A model generated the notes under the pieces. That model made no database searches, was not told where the DNA came from, and saw only the letters and a list, made by a program, of their open reading frames with translations. Position numbers and translations under genes: made by a program. A stretch of 64,000 nucleotides of DNA, from positions 82,882,120 through 82,946,119 of the forward strand of contig NC_083339.1 of the NCBI RefSeq assembly GCF_019175385.1, in the 5' to 3' direction. This DNA is from Lycium barbarum (taxonomy: Eukaryota; Streptophyta; Magnoliopsida; Solanales; Solanaceae). Of the stretch, positions 10,077 through 21,357 are shown one piece after another; the first letter of the stretch is position 1; each line of letters opens with the position of its first letter.

Positions 10077-13000
10077 ATTTCATCCTCGGAGTGTCTACAG
10101 ACCTCGTCTAGTAGAGTCTTGTTTATCGGTGTGTTGTGCACCACATCCATAAACAGGAAGCTACAGGACATTTAGGATGTTATCTTTCCTTCTTATCCTA
10201 GATCGTGCGATAGAGCCCAACCTTAGGAAATGAAATTCCTTATACTAACCTTTGATTTCAGCTGAAGAATGACATCGATAGAAGAAAGTGACTGATGATA
10301 ATAGAAGCTACGCAGTACACAGGTAAGCCACGGTACGAAAGAGGCATGTCAGGTAAGGTAAGAATATTGGAGTATGATTGACATGTAAAGTTGAAGAATG
10401 AAAGGGGAGGTAGATAGGAAGGTATAACAGGACGGATTGTTAAAGGATCAGGTACGTCTCGAGGTGCGATATGTGAGGTAAGTTTCAACACCTTTATACT
10501 TTTTACTTGAAATTGGGAGCCCTCTGTGGCTATGATATGATATGATACATACATATAGATGTTGGCCCTATGAGGCATTGTTGGTATTTCCTGCGTGCAG
10601 GTTTTGAGACAGTAAGAAATACAGAGGAAACTCTGCCAAAATTTTCCTAGAAATAAAAAGAGAATGAGATATAAGTTCGTAATAATCTTGAAAGGTCGTG
10701 TCAATAGTAATGATAGGATTTGACTAAGCGGTAAGTACATCTGACTTCGAGAAATAAAGTTAACTGTTGAATTGATAAGTAGGGATAAATTACGACGAGT
10801 TTATAGTTAAAAGGAGTAATAGTAAGATTGAGATAAGAGTACGGAGGAGGAAGAACTGTGACAAATATGAATGTATTGATAAGACAGCTTGTGAGGTATT
10901 AAGGATAAGATTGATCTGAAAGGATAAAAGGTTAAGTACGTCTACTCCACGGAGTGTAATTAAAACATAGTATGAATCGTGAATAAGGTTAGGAAGTGTT
11001 ACGTTATAGGATGGATTACGAACAGGATGTAATGTGAATACCATAAGGATTGTTACAGAAATGAGTAAAGCCTAGCAAGGAAGTAACTAAAGGATATGAT
11101 GTGATCAGTGTGAAACGGCAAAGCAAATATAGAACAAAAAAAAACTTACAAAGTCCTATCGGGAAGTTCAGAATAGAGATCAAGTGGTAACGAAAGTGAA
11201 AGCGAGCACAAGAAGAGAAGGGGTTAATAGAAAGAAGAAGATAAGAAGAAAGCGAGTGGGATTACAGTGTAGCAATGTGTTATGACATGTATAGCTGAGA
11301 AAATGAGTAATATAAGCGACAGAATTGTGAAAGACCGAACTAAAGGACTAAACTATAAAAAGATGAGCAACGAAGCAGAATGAGTGCCAGAAAATGACTG
11401 GGACGATAAGAACAAATAGGGATGAACAGAATACACCTTGAAAAAAAGAAAGGGATTATACAGGAGTAGTGGTTTCCGAAGGATACGGGGGTAGCATGAG
11501 ATTCCTCGTGCACAGTATAAAAGATGGACATAGACTGGAGAAATAAAAGAGTTCTAAAAGAAAGCACCCAAGATAGACGTAATTAATTAAGTACGAGTGT
11601 AAAGTAAAAGGGAAATATATAGCTACGAACTTAAAGGTGTAGTATGACGACAAGGTGATAAGATAAGACCATTACTAAGACAAACTTGATATGATTTTGA
11701 GTAAGTTAGATGTCAGTGTTGGGTACACAACAAGGGTGAAAGAGCATAAGGCACAAAGGAGTACTACATGTATACGACTTCACCTCGGGAACAATGAAAT
11801 CCTTAAAAAGGACAGGGACTGTAGGTTGAGGAACAAATGATGTATTGTAAATTCATCAGAGGAAACAGATGATACAGGTTGGAATAAAAATAATGTTATA
11901 AGAGAACTTTTGACACTTATCATCGGAATATAAGTGTTATCTAATTGGGAATTTGCAACGACTATAAGTACTAAATAATTATTAATTGGAGTAAGTGGAA
12001 TGTGGCCTTGGATGAGTTGCTACATTGGTTGGATTACTCGATTACGGATTATCAGATCAGATTTTGTACTATACATAGAAAAGTTCTCGTCGCTTCGAGA
12101 TTTTGTTAATGTTTCATACGTGGATAATCAAAGTTATAAATTATAAAGAAAAGATATGGATATGGTACAGTATACCAAGTGAATTGAAAAAAAGATCAGA
12201 TGAATTTGAGATTGGGAATGGTGACATATAGCAGAATATAAACAGATAATAAGTACACCCGTAAGGGGGAAAGCAAGTGCGAGAAAAGCAAGTGTAAAAT
12301 GGAAACAATTGACACTGCAATATATTTGATATGGATACTTAAACTTCAAGTGAGATCCCTTACCGAAACAAATTAGTAAGATCTGAAAGCCAGCAATAGA
12401 CGGATAAAAGTCAGGATGATATTTGAGACGGTGTCGAGAATCATTTGTAAAGGTCTTGAATTGTATGACATTAAAAGTGGGTGCTTATAAAAAGAAAAAA
12501 TATGACAAGAGAATGGTAATGAGTAACTTAAGAGATATTATAAAGGATAGCAATGCTATACTGGATTAGAGGTTAAGATGTGGGCAATGGAGTTGTTTGC
12601 TAATGATATTGCGACTTATAAGTAGCAAAGGGAAGGGATGGAAAATCTCCTATAGTAGGATATGAGAAAATCAAATGGTGAATAAAGAAAGGGGAAGGAG
12701 CATGACAAGATAGACCGCAAGTGAGTTTTAGTACAAATAAGATATGCAAAACAGAATGAACCGGGAGAGGGGAAACTATGAACAAGATTGGATATACTCT
12801 ATACAAGTTGTACAAGGATAGTTATGCAATATACGAATATTTCTATGCTAAAAATGAGACCAAGTGAGTACTTGATAAGAAGAGTAAGGATTTAGTAATA
12901 ACAATGTGGTTACGATATTTTGGATACATTAGGGAAAGGTGTAGGCTGGTTTGAACCCAAGTACCGAGATGAAATTAGTACTGAGGGCAAAAGCCATAGT

Positions 13001-14058
13001 TAAGGACTAGTTATATCAATTGAAAGATATAAGAGAAGAATATAGGGTGTGCATAAAGACTAGCGAGGTGACACTAAGGTATTTTCCGGGCTGATTTGAG
13101 CACCTACACATATTCTTGTAAAGATTGCAACATAATGTGTGACAGAAAAACTTAGTGCGAAATCTGAGTAAAGAGGCAATAGAAGAGTTTGAATTAAAAA
13201 TAAAGAAACGACACGAGAAAATATTCCTAAAGTGTTACAAGTTGGATTAAGGGAAATTATGAAATCGTTTAAGTGAGACGATCCGAACAAGTTGGTTACT
13301 GGATGACAGTGAATTTATATGTCAAATCAAAAATCCTTTCAGAATTATATCAGTTAATAATAGACAGATCACAGAGCGGCTATGTAAGGTTATCATATGA
13401 GGGAACTCCAGCGCTAATTCATAGCCAACTCTAAAGATCGAGATTAAGAGCTAAAAGCAAAGTGACAGTTAAAATCTTTTAAAAAGAAATTCGAGAAATG
13501 ATACATGATGCTGAAGATTCCAGAATATGGACTGTAATAGCAGAGCAATGTAAGGTTATTGAAGTAAAATAATGTTACACCTTGGGAAATATCATTTTAG
13601 TCATAGAGTCTACGAAGGGTCTACAGGTTACCAGAGGCATGAAATACTCCAAGGATTGTAAAGTCTAGTAAATCGACAAGGGACGTCTGCGCGTTATCAA
13701 ATCTTATTTAAAGATTAAGAGGTAAGATAAAGTGAACGATACATCTTAAGGGAGTAACTATAGAAGAAGAAAGAGTCGAGTTATGACTAAGTGCACCAGG
13801 AAAAGAGTAAGATTTCAGCAGAAGAGCTCGCAATACAACTGTCAACCAAACTGCGAAATAAGGAGGAGAGTAAAGACAAAGACGTGGAAGTACTACCTCA
13901 AGAAGCAACAGAAAGAGGAAATATTACGGGAATGGTTACTTAGAGATCTGGAATGCGTTATAATAAATTGAAGGAAATCGTTCAACGAAAGAGGAATGTG
14001 AAGGGCATATTAAATAAAAGAACATTTAAGGAAGTATTGGGAGTGCAGGACTAGTTTA
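10077..14058 (+). other. Purine-rich non-coding interior of element C
   Basis: About 4 kb with strong A+G bias on the plus strand and stops in all frames; the longest frames lie on the minus strand and look like shadows of that bias. The first 200 bp is the shared leader (GTCTACAGACC, GATCGTGCGATAGAGC). The block at 10530-10690 (GTTGGTATTTCCTG.GT.CAGGTTTTG, CCTAGAAAT) recurs in element B at 20340-20460. No gag zinc knuckle, DPGST, RT or integrase motif was found. Confidence 0.75.
10121..10154 (+). other. Leader stem-loop with self-complementary loop (element C)
   Basis: GTTTAT/ATAAAC outer stem, a C-C mismatch, inner stem GGTGTG/CACATC (one G-U pair), and an 8-base loop TTGTGCAC containing the palindrome GTGCAC. 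The outer stem extends outward through CTT/AGG. Confidence 0.65.
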
Positions 14059-14093
14059 ACATTCGAGGACGAATGTTCCTAAGGGGGGAAGGA
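14059..14093 (+). other. Pre-tract palindrome and polypurine tract (element C)
   Basis: ACATTCG, loop AGGA, CGAATGT at 14059-14076, then CCTAAGGGGGGAAGGA directly before the 3' LTR. The purine run is the expected primer for plus-strand DNA synthesis. Confidence 0.85.
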
Positions 14094-15718
14094 TGTAACA
14101 CCTCGTACCTTGGCCTTGGGCTTCATCGTAGTAAACCCATACTAGCATTAAAGGATTAAGATCATTCATGAGTCTATAGAAGGCTTACGATATTATTATT
14201 TTTAGGATCCAGTAAGTTGACAACCTTCCATTAGATATTATATTGATACGGTATATATATATTTTCTTTTAAGAAAAATGTTTCAGTAAAGATTTGATAA
14301 GTACGATTTCGGGTAGCTACAATTATTACTACTTCTGAATATTCTTTAAATTGTACACTTGAGACGAGGAAGTTTATAAATGATACTTTTATAAATTATA
14401 AGAATATAAATTATTTTCTAACAAGAAAATTTATCTTTTCCCATTTTGCGAATTAATAGCACAAAAATTTGTAATCTTGATACAAGGTTGAATTTTTTAT
14501 TTTTTTTGTTTGATAAAAATATATTTTGGTTACTTTTTATAATAGTTATCTATTAATGGATAATTTGGTATAAAATTATATGAGTCATATTCCTTAATGA
14601 GTAAGTTTTAGTTTTAACTAAATGATTCGTCCTAAGGATATTCCTTATGTAAGAAAGGGAACAAACTTTACACTAAGTAGGACCACTACATGGAATAAAG
14701 TTTTAAAAATCCTATACCAATCTATTAGTTTCTTACGTATCAAAATTTCCATTAGCTATATAACACTAAGCATTATCATTCTTTATAGTGAAGAACGTGG
14801 AGGGTTAGTGGATTAGCCAAACCTTGATCATTGGAAATTCAACCGGCTCAATAATCCTATTCTATACGTATGTATTGAAAACCTATGTTACGGATCTGAA
14901 AATTATTTTACATACTCTGCACATAAGAATGCCTCTAGTCCCAAAGACCGGTTATTCTGTCAACTCCCAAATATACGACGAAAACTAAGAACCGATGAAT
15001 TGAAATCAAGTCTTTAAGGTCGAATTCAAGGTAAGATATTGCTATATTGTTTGGTCGCACTATTATTTTGTTGTTGAGGTGTTGGATACATGGATTAATG
15101 GTGGCATGTTATTGGTGATGTTGTGACCTTGAAGAAGGTGAAAGAAACAGGGGAGATGCCGCCCGATTTATTGTAGAATGAACTATCGCTTGATATGTGA
15201 GTGTTGTATCATTCGTAGTGTGACACTAGTGTTGTTATTTTTCACTGTAGATTCATACGTAGAGGAGATTACCACGAAAATAGTAAGAGCTTGGTGCTAA
15301 GGTATGTAAAGTTAACCCTTCTTTCTTTTTTGCATGATCTTTATGAAACAACCAGACGATGTGTATATGATTCCAAAGAAGTTCCTATTCTTAGAGCCAC
15401 TAGGATGGCTTATGTTCTTGATTTCCAAAAGCTATTTCATTATGTCTTGATACGTTTATATGATTCCAGAAGTTGTATTTGATATAAACCATAGCGATAT
15501 TCGAAAGGTACTTGATATGACTATTGTCTTGATTTTCAAATGATAGTTCATTTTGACTATTCTGTTGAGTCTCAAATATGATTTAATTTGCATATGGTTG
15601 CTCACTACTCTGCTCGTGCATGCCTCAATATGTCCTTCACCAAGTCCCGGGCCGGGTATGTTATCGTGCACAGTTTCACTGCATTGTTCACCGAGTCCCT
15701 CACTAGAGGGCCGGAATA

Positions 15719-15769
<51 letters not shown>

Positions 15770-16666
15770 AGTTATGCTGTGTTATGGCGTTATGATGTGT
15801 TTGTGGAGTTATGCTGTGTTATGGCGTTATGATGTGTTTAGGGAGTTATGTTGTGTTATGGCGTTATGATGTGTTTATAGAGTTATGCTGTGTTATGGCG
15901 CCAAAGACGGGGTGGTGACCATGTTCACCGAGTCCCATAATGGGCCGGGTATGATATATGATATTGACATGCATGATTTATGTTTCAAAAGGGCAAGTGT
16001 TTTGGTATTCTGGACATTGTACTTGTTTTCTATACCCCCTATTTCAGTTATGATCCTTTTTACTGTATTTGATGCTTTATATACTCAGTATATATTCCGT
16101 ACTGACCCCCTTTCTTCGGGGGGCTGCGTTTCATGCCCGCAGGTACAGATAGTCGGTTTAGTGACCCTTCAGCATAAGACTTCTACTCAGCTGTCTTGTA
16201 GAGCTCCGTTGTTCCGGAGTTTAGACTTTTGGTACAGATCTTATGATATATATATGTATGTTCATCCAGGGGTACGACGGGGCCCTGTCCCGTCATATTT
16301 CACTGTTAGTACTCTTAGAGGTCTGTAGACATATGTTTGGGTTAGGTATAAGTTCTGTTCAGCTGTGTTTATACGATGTACTATGATATGATGTCTGTGT
16401 GTAGTGGCAGCCTTGTCGGCTCGCATATGACATGATATTGATGTGTAGTGGCAGCCTTGTCGGCTTGCGTATCATTTTAGGATTTGATCAGTTGTGACTT
16501 CTCGGGAGACAGTTTATCTGAATATACATATATGATGACGTTTTGAACCGTTGGAGTTCTTTTGCATCCATATTGTTCATAGATTCAGTTTGATTATATG
16601 TAACAGGTTCGTACACGGGTGTCCAGTTCGGGCACTAGTCATGGCCCACGGGGTTGGGTCGTGACA
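14094..16666 (+). repeat. 3' LTR of element C
   Basis: TGTAACACCTCG to GGTCGTGACA. Near-identical to 7458-10060 apart from scattered substitutions and a shorter TA run (15721-15764). TATA at 14757-14763; hairpin module at 16087-16142. The usual two-LTR structure shows it was never reduced to a solo LTR. Confidence 0.92.
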
Positions 16667-16912
16667 CATTCATTTCCCATTCATATACACATTTGCTTAA
16701 GTTATGACAAAGGAAGGATACGAGATGGTATAAGGATCCAAATAAGGTAAGGTATTGTTCTCATAGTCCGGTGGTAAAGTCGGGCGGTATAGTGAGTGTC
16801 TCGCATCGGGTGGTAGAGTGGGTGTCTCACAGTTTGGCAGTAGAGTCGAGAGGTATAGTGAGTGGTCACAGTCGAAGGGAAAGGACCTCAGGAGGTACAG
16901 TGACAGGTATAT
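16667..16912 (+). repeat. Old LTR F1, piece 2 of 3
   Basis: Stretch between elements C and B. It contains about three degenerate copies of a roughly 36-bp unit (GG.GGTA.AGT.GGGTGTCTC) and ends in GTATAT, the first copy of B's TSD. Read together with piece 3 it restores the F-type order (GGACCTCAGGAG, CGAGTCCCCCATGAGT). Confidence 0.7.
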
Positions 16913-17231
16913 TGTTATGTCCCGTGTTTTTCGTATGATTGAAAATCGAGAAATAATTACGACTTGTGTGTTGTAAGGATACGATTTGATTTTTGTGAAT
17001 ATGACTATGTTGGTTATGGAATCTTTAATATTAAGACATCGGGGAAGGCCGAGGGTAAATTTGGAATTTCGGAAATTAGTTTCGGGAATTACAAAACGGG
17101 TCGTTTTATGAATTGGGCCAAGAAAAATATAACACAAATGAGGCCCAAGAATTCTTGAAGGGGCCGGCCAAAGGCCAAAGCCCAACCCATTTTTAATGTC
17201 ATGTGTTGAGCACATGACTTATACAATTGGA

Positions 17232-17238
17232 TATATAT
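17232..17238 (+). promoter_or_regulatory. Probable TATA box of B LTR
   Basis: TATATAT in GGATATATATCAC, about 320 bp into the LTR and repeated at 24778-24784 in the 3' LTR. Inferred from sequence only. Confidence 0.45.
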
Positions 17239-19266
17239 CACTTCACACTTAGAATTTATCAAGAAAAAAATCACATTTCCACTTTGACTCAAAAGAGAGC
17301 TCTCGGCCGAAGGAGAGAAAAGGAGAAAGAAAGATTTTCCAAGCTTTGTTGTTAAGCAAAAATTCTTGTTCTTCCCATAGTTGTGAAGTACTCAAGGCCC
17401 TCTTCAACGGGGTATAATTAGTTTGGCACAAGAACCTCGTTTGCGACAAGTCGGAAATTCAAGAAAAGGTAAGAATTTTGCCCCTCTAATGTTATAGAAT
17501 TGGTATGAATGTGTTGATGATTGAGAATAGACGAGAATTTCGTAGTTTTAATGTGTGTGCGAAACCGTGGGTGTATGTATACTTGGTGTTGTGGCCGTGT
17601 GCCCTAGGAGGAAGAAGGAATATGAATTTGATCTTGTTTAGTTGGCATAATGTGTTGTTGTGATTCTTGTGTCGTAAATGATTGATTGATGAATTAAATT
17701 GGCGTTGGGAAAATGATTTTGGATATTATCGGAAAGCGTATACCTTTGGTATCATTATGTATATCATTGTATATTTAGGGTGCTAGAGACTTTAAATATG
17801 AATTTATAATGATGTTAATGAATTCGGAATGAAACGACGTGAGTTAGAATGTTCGTCGTGAATTGTTGATGTTTTGAAGAATTATGGAAAGTAATGGATT
17901 TTGGAGAAATTTCGTGTTTGGCTTGGATTGTAGTTAGGATGTGATTGTAGAAGTTTGAATGAGGAAATGAATACAATTATGTAGATATAGAATTGGGGTT
18001 TTGGAAGTTTGAATGAAAGTTGCCAACTTAAGTAATAAAGTTGAACTTTGAACCTAGAGTGGTTTGATTATTGCTTGTGTTGTTTGTTGATGTGTGGGCT
18101 GTTGTTATTGATATATTTTGAGCCGAGCTAAGTCTCGGGGATGTTTGATTTATAAGGGAAATGCTGCCGAAATTTCGGTATGCAAAAATGAAGTTAATGG
18201 CATTTTTAGCCTAAAAATCTCAATTGGTAACTTTGGCCATTTGCAGATTTCAGGCGAAACGGGACTGGACTTTTGGGAGAGCATACGACATCTGTGAGGT
18301 ATGTAAAGTTCCCTACTCCTTCATTTGGCATGCCCTAGTATCCTAGGCGAATATTGGAACTTCCGGAGCATTTCTGCTCCTCGAAACCCGATCCACAGAA
18401 AAGTTACTATTCATGCAATTCAATTGAAGCCTAAGGGCTCTATTTTGGCTAGAATGCCACCACTCGTCCGAAACCTATCAAAATGTGGTCGGGTAACCTA
18501 GAAACGATGTATGACCTTTGGCATATAAATGTTTGTAAAAATATGTTCGCCACCTCGCTTTGACTCGAGGTGGGCCCGCTACCCCGAAACGCCCTATTTC
18601 TCTCATTGGGCTATCTTTGTGAATAGAGTTGGATATACTACTTCTGATTTTTGGAACTTCCTCCTACGGGGTATGTTCTGAACATTACGATGCGCCAAGT
18701 TATGTTTTGAACTATACGTACTATTTTGGAAACGTTTTGTGAAATGAAACCTTATATCGACTAAGTATTCGATTATTTTGTACTATGGAACGATTTGTGA
18801 AACTATTATGTTTTGAAGACTATTTTGAAGTATGATTTGCATTTGTTTGCTCACGACTCCGCTCGTGCCTTATTATGACTTCGTTCACCGGTTCCCGGGC
18901 CGGTTTTGATTCGTGCGCCTTATGACAAATTCGGCCGTATGCTGTGTTACGGTTCCCGAGGCTTCGCCATAGGGCCGGGTTCCGTTTGGAGTTATGCTGT
19001 GATATGGCTCGTGATGCGATACGCTCACCTATGATTATGTTTGTGTTCGGGGATGTACGGAGATTTGAAACCTTCTGGTGTTATGCTGTGTGTGGCGCCA
19101 GTGTCGGAGTGGCGACCACGTTCTTGAGCTTTGCATGATTTTCGCCTGCATTATGTATATGTATATGATTTGATACGGATTTTGACGCTCCGGTTTGTTC
19201 TCTACTTTGTCTTTTGATTTGCTTTCAGTTTGGTTCATATATCTGTACTCCGTGCTTTACATACTC

Positions 19267-19322
19267 AGTACATATTTCGTACTGACCCCCTCTCTTTGGG
19301 GGGCTGCGTTTCATGCCCGCAG
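19267..19322 (+). other. Conserved triple-hairpin module in B LTR
   Basis: Three back-to-back inverted repeats: AGTAC/GTACT, CCCCC/GGGGG, and CTGCG/CGCAG with loop TTTCATGCC. The same module is at 26816-26871, 9477-9532, 16087-16142, 54075-54131, 58432-58489 and, on the minus strand, 3163-3219. LTR J has a weaker form at 5637-5681. Function unknown; an RNA structure near the R/U5 part of the LTR is a reasonable guess. Confidence 0.6.
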
Positions 19323-19570
19323 GTACAGAAGCTCGTTTGGGAGATCCTCCGGTTTAGGCTACTCATTCTGCTGTGTTGAAGCGCTCCCCTTGATCTGGAG
19401 CCTAACTTTTGGTACATACCCCCCTGTTGTGTGTGCATTCTGTACATTTGACTATTTGGGTACGGCGGGGCCCTGTCTCGCCATCTGTCTTTGTTTTGAG
19501 TTCGTAGAGGCCTGTAGTCATATATGTGGGGCGAGGGTCCTATGTATGTTTGTTCGATTTTGTTTTTGGT

Positions 19571-19702
19571 CTTAAAGCGGTCTGTTTGTTATGATGGCCC
19601 TAAATGGCCCTTATGCTTATATTTGCGCCTTTGACCGGCGATGGCCATTCCGCCGCTCAGTTTGTATTTGATATGACACTCTGATTTGTGCGACCGCTTA
19701 AG
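19571..19702 (+). other. 132-bp segment bounded by an inverted repeat in B LTR
   Basis: CTTAAAGCGGTC at the left pairs with GACCGCTTAAG at the right; between them lie GGCCCTAAATGGCC and GGCGATGGCCATTCCGCC, also self-complementary. A diverged copy sits in B's interior at about 22375-22520. Confidence 0.6.
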
Positions 19703-19843
19703 ACATATTTTGATATAACCTATGTTTGCTATGATTTTGTAAAATTCTGAAATAAGTTTGGATTTGGTATCGAATATGCGATTTGGTCTGGGTACCCAGG
19801 TAGGGTGCCAGTCGCGGCCCACGGGGCTGGGTCGTGACAAAAG

Positions 19844-19856
19844 TGGTATCAGAGCA
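19844..19856 (+). other. Primer binding site, initiator Met tRNA (element B)
   Basis: TGGTATCAGAGCA four bases after the 5' LTR. Confidence 0.93.
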
Positions 19857-19899
19857 GTTTGTCCTCGGAATGTCTACAGGCCGTGTCTCGTAGAGTCTT

Positions 19900-19933
19900 G
19901 TTTATCGATGTGTTGTGCACCACATCTATAAAC
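19900..19933 (+). other. Leader stem-loop with self-complementary loop (element B)
   Basis: GTTTAT/ATAAAC outer stem and fully paired inner stem GATGTG/CACATC around the loop TTGTGCAC. The G-U pair seen in element C is an A-U pair here, which supports a real RNA stem. Confidence 0.7.
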
Positions 19934-21112
19934 AGGAAGCTACAGGGCATTTAGGGTGTTACCTTCTTTGGAATCTTAGATCGTGCGATAGAGCCAGCTA
20001 TAGGAAGTGAATTCCCCTTTTTTCTCTGACCCTTGATTGCAGCTGGAGAGTGGTGTCGACGTAAGATAATGACTGCTGATATTGGAAGCTATATAATGAT
20101 CTGGTAAGAAATGTTACGAAAGATGTATGCTGGGTAAGGTATTCTGAAGTACGATTAAGACATAAAGTCAAGCAGCCAAAAGAGATATAAATACGAAAAG
20201 TGTAGCTGGAGCAGTCGAGTTGGGCATGTGAGGTAAGCCTCGGCATATTTATATTTTTGTTTGAAATTGTTAGCCCGTGTGGCTATGAGGTGATATGATG
20301 TGATATGTATGTACGTATATGTGGTGGCCCTGTGAGGCCCGGTTGGTATTTCCTGTGTACAGGTTTTGGGATAGTAAAAAATATAGAGGAACCTCTGCCC
20401 AAATTTTTCTAGAAATATGAAAAGGGAAATGGGATATAAATTTTTAACCTGTCTTGAAGGTCGATACCATTATGATAAACCTATTATGGTGGATTTAAAG
20501 GTACCCTCCGTGTTATTTGTAAGGAACATTACCTTTAGCGGGGAAAATTTTATCTCAAGTAAATATGTACGAGTAGTAGATTCGTAATTTATTTGGAGGG
20601 ACCAGAAATGTGTTCTAACCCCATTTTGTTTTAGCACAACCCATGTGAAGGGTAAAAATGTCCGACGAGCAAGGTTCCTCAAACTGAAAGAATACAAACC
20701 GTATGATAAGCAGTTGAGGATTTAGCGGTTCGCTCTCGGCTTAAGTATATAGATATGTATAACCGTGGGGGTAATTATGTGAATTAGGCATTTGATGATT
20801 TCGCGAAGTTCGTCGGACTCTAGTCTTTTTGTGCTGATGGTTGGAAGATATTTTACAGTAACATTCTGTCAGTTTCTCTCGACTATTTGGAGACGAAATT
20901 TGTAGAATACGAATTTAGACTTGTGGACTGTCTGGAAGTACATATGTATGCATGGAGGTATATGTTGAGAATTTACAAGTAACGCCACGGTAGTCACCAA
21001 GTCAGAAAAAGTAATAGAATTCTCGTAGGTCGGGGTGGGACCCGCTACGGGGACGTTTTGAAAAGTTGTTAAGACCCCGAATTGTCTTAAATTACGTGAC
21101 AAAGGTCGTGAG
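19934..21112 (+). other. Non-coding leader-side interior of element B
   Basis: No gag. The first part matches the leader of the other elements (GATCGTGCGATAGAGCC), then the block shared with C (GTTGGTATTTCCTG, CTGCCCAAATTTTTCTAG). Beyond about 20500 nothing is recognised; stops interrupt all frames. Confidence 0.65.
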
Positions 21113-21242
21113 TGGCGATCGACGAAATTATATTAGCCCTAACGCGTCAAAATGCGTGAAAGTTTCAGGGTTAAGCGTGCTCAAGCCAGAGCAATTCTGG
21201 GATGGGTGACCCCCCTGGGAAGTGATGCAAGATTTTTGCACA
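21113..21242 (+). other. 5S rRNA-like segment inside element B
   Basis: The core at about 21170-21225 follows plant 5S rRNA closely in order and spacing: GTTAAGCGTGCT (box A side), GCCAGAGCAATTCT, then GGATGGGTGACC (box C side) and CCTGGGAAGT. About four-fifths of the core matches my recollection of the plant 5S consensus, with one extra C. The 5' side (GGCGATC..ATTAGCCCTAA) and the 3' tail (TTTTGCAC) match only loosely. It is therefore 5S-derived, not a working 5S gene. It could be a captured pol III promoter or the head of a 5S-type SINE. Confidence 0.65.
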
Positions 21243-21355
21243 AGTGTAAATATGCTAGAGATAAATGAAAATATGGGGTAATTTAAAGGAAAAGAGAATG
21301 TGTGGAGTAATTAGTGCCCTTGCAGGAGTCGCGCAGAACGAGGCGGACTAAATGG

Positions 21356-21357
<2 letters not shown>

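Larger units (their letters stand above)
7458..16666 (+). mobile_element. Non-autonomous LTR retrotransposon C (no coding sequence)
   Basis: Two LTRs (2603 and 2573 bp) flank a 4.0-kb interior with primer site, leader stem-loop, pre-tract palindrome and polypurine tract, but no gag or pol. Flanks are CATTT (7453-7457) and CATTC (16667-16671), a TSD with one change. A hand comparison of the first 650 bp of the LTRs gives about 2-3% difference, so it is clearly older than B. The intact cis signals and absent genes fit a LARD-like element that needs proteins from relatives. Confidence 0.88.
16913..19839 (+). repeat. 5' LTR of element B
   Basis: TGTTATGTCCCGTG to GGGTCGTGACA. Related to the A/D LTRs: shared CCGAAATTTCGG palindrome (18167-18178), TTCCCGGGCCGG block and triple-hairpin module. 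Forward frames of up to 126 codons occur in both LTRs but have no recognisable protein features. Confidence 0.95.

Noticed and set aside
10258..10740. 160-codon minus frame and similar minus frames through 13900
   Set aside because: Shadow of the plus-strand purine bias in element C; no motif, no conservation of the frame in B.
16697..17215. 172-codon minus frame at the start of B's 5' LTR
   Set aside because: Crosses the LTR boundary into F1 and has no recognisable domain; the 3' LTR copy is truncated differently.
19195..19575. 126-codon frame present identically in both B LTRs (also 26744-27124)
   Set aside because: Identity only reflects the duplicated LTRs; it overlaps the hairpin module and is not kept in related LTRs.
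21113..21242. Functional 5S rRNA gene
   Set aside because: The 5' half is too diverged, the core has many changes and there is no tandem 5S array.
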